From contig JAKIVW010000041.1 of the NCBI GenBank assembly GCA_022750355.1, positions 5,043 through 10,550 on the forward strand: a DNA stretch of 5,508 bases, in the 5' to 3' direction. This stretch comes from Thermoplasmata archaeon (GTDB lineage: Archaea > Thermoplasmatota > Thermoplasmata > Lutacidiplasmatales > UBA184). Shown here piece by piece: positions 5,064 to 5,508 of this stretch; position 1 is the stretch's first letter, and each line of letters opens with the position of its first letter. The notes under the pieces are model-generated. The model searched no databases and had not been told where the DNA came from. It saw only the letters and a program-made list of their open reading frames with translations. The position numbers were made by a program, and so were the translations under genes.

Positions 5064-5508
5064 TTACGGCCGCTCTCGCAACCGCGCCCGAGGACGGTTC
5101 GCCGGAAGGTTCGGGTCGTCCAGTCCGTCCGGGAGCGGGGGCAGCTCCGGCGCGACGTACGAGACGCCGAACCCTCGTCGGGACGGCGCGTGCTCCTCTT
5201 CCGGTTCGTCCCCTTCGACCGGGGCCAACGCGGGGCTCGGGGTCTCGAGAATCGGGGGAGGCATCGCAGGGTACACGTTGGGAGATTGTTCGGAGGCGGG
5301 GATGACCTCGCTCGGTCGCCGTTCGTCCGCCTCCGGTCGCTTGCCCCCCGGCGGAGCCTCTCCCGCCCTCCGGTGCTCGCGGGTCAGTCGGTCGACCTCG
5401 AGCCAGAGCGACTCGATCTCCTCCTCGGGCGTCCCGTAGCGCCGGTCCTCCGCGAGGGCGGCTCGTACCTGGGTCATCAAACGGGCGGCGCTGCCGGCGT
5501 CGCGGGCT
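5064..5508 (-). CDS. Unrecognised protein with helical segment and disordered charged tail, 5'-truncated by the window
   Basis: I do not recognise this protein. The frame is open to the window edge, and no Shine-Dalgarno sequence precedes the only early ATG (5477), so the gene probably continues upstream; about 147 codons are visible before TAA at 5064-5066. The first part, to about residue 50, is charged and helix-prone (RLMTQVRAALAEDRRYG, EEEIESLWLEVDRLTREHRR), possibly a short coiled coil. The remainder is rich in Pro, Glu, Arg and Ala, with no cysteines, membrane segments or known motif, and looks intrinsically disordered. The C-terminus is basic (NRPRARLRERP). It lies 34 bases upstream of gar1 on the same strand. 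In some archaea an SRP19 gene sits near gar1, but nothing here resembles SRP19. A start at TTG 5480 or ATG 5477 remains possible. Confidence 0.55.
   Translation of the reverse strand, partial: ARDAGSAARLMTQVRAALAEDRRYGTPEEEIESLWLEVDRLTREHRRAGEAPPGGKRPEADERRPSEVIPASEQSPNVYPAMPPPILETPSPALAPVEGDEPEEEHAPSRRGFGVSYVAPELPPLPDGLDDPNLPANRPRARLRERP

Overview
This GC-rich window comes from an archaeon. The evidence is a canonical transcription factor B (TFB) gene directly downstream of a Gar1 gene, an arrangement known from archaea and absent from bacteria. The high GC content and the aromatic-degradation enzyme would fit a high-GC Thermoplasmata-like or other euryarchaeal lineage, but that placement is inference only.

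Plus strand, 1-3121: a tightly packed operon segment. It opens inside the large molybdenum subunit of a xanthine-dehydrogenase-family enzyme (5' end outside the window). Five bases later comes the FAD subunit, which carries the four-cysteine [4Fe-4S] insertion diagnostic of 4-hydroxybenzoyl-CoA reductase (HcrB). The pair points to anaerobic reductive dehydroxylation of 4-hydroxybenzoyl-CoA to benzoyl-CoA. The small [2Fe-2S] subunit is not visible and may lie upstream. Overlapping the hcrB stop by four bases (GTGA) is a 166-residue protein of the ParB/sulfiredoxin fold that resembles archaeal SerK free-serine kinases. It is shorter than SerK and has an Asp-to-Asn change in the DGHHR motif. This coupled hcrAB-serK-like unit is the most unusual item here.

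Minus strand, 5508-3064: a housekeeping cluster reading toward the plus-strand operon. In transcription order it holds an unrecognised, largely disordered protein (5' end outside the window), gar1 (H/ACA RNP pseudouridylation subunit), tfb (basal transcription factor, abutting the gar1 stop) and purN (glycinamide ribonucleotide formyltransferase). The purN and serK-like genes converge and overlap by 58 bases. The only AT-rich intergenic stretch (5030-5063) precedes gar1. It contains two candidate TATA elements and a perfect 6-bp inverted repeat around one of them, and gar1 probably starts at TTG.

There are no tRNA or rRNA genes, CRISPR arrays, insertion sequences or long gene-free stretches. 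The many long open frames on the opposite strand of the real genes are high-GC shadows.
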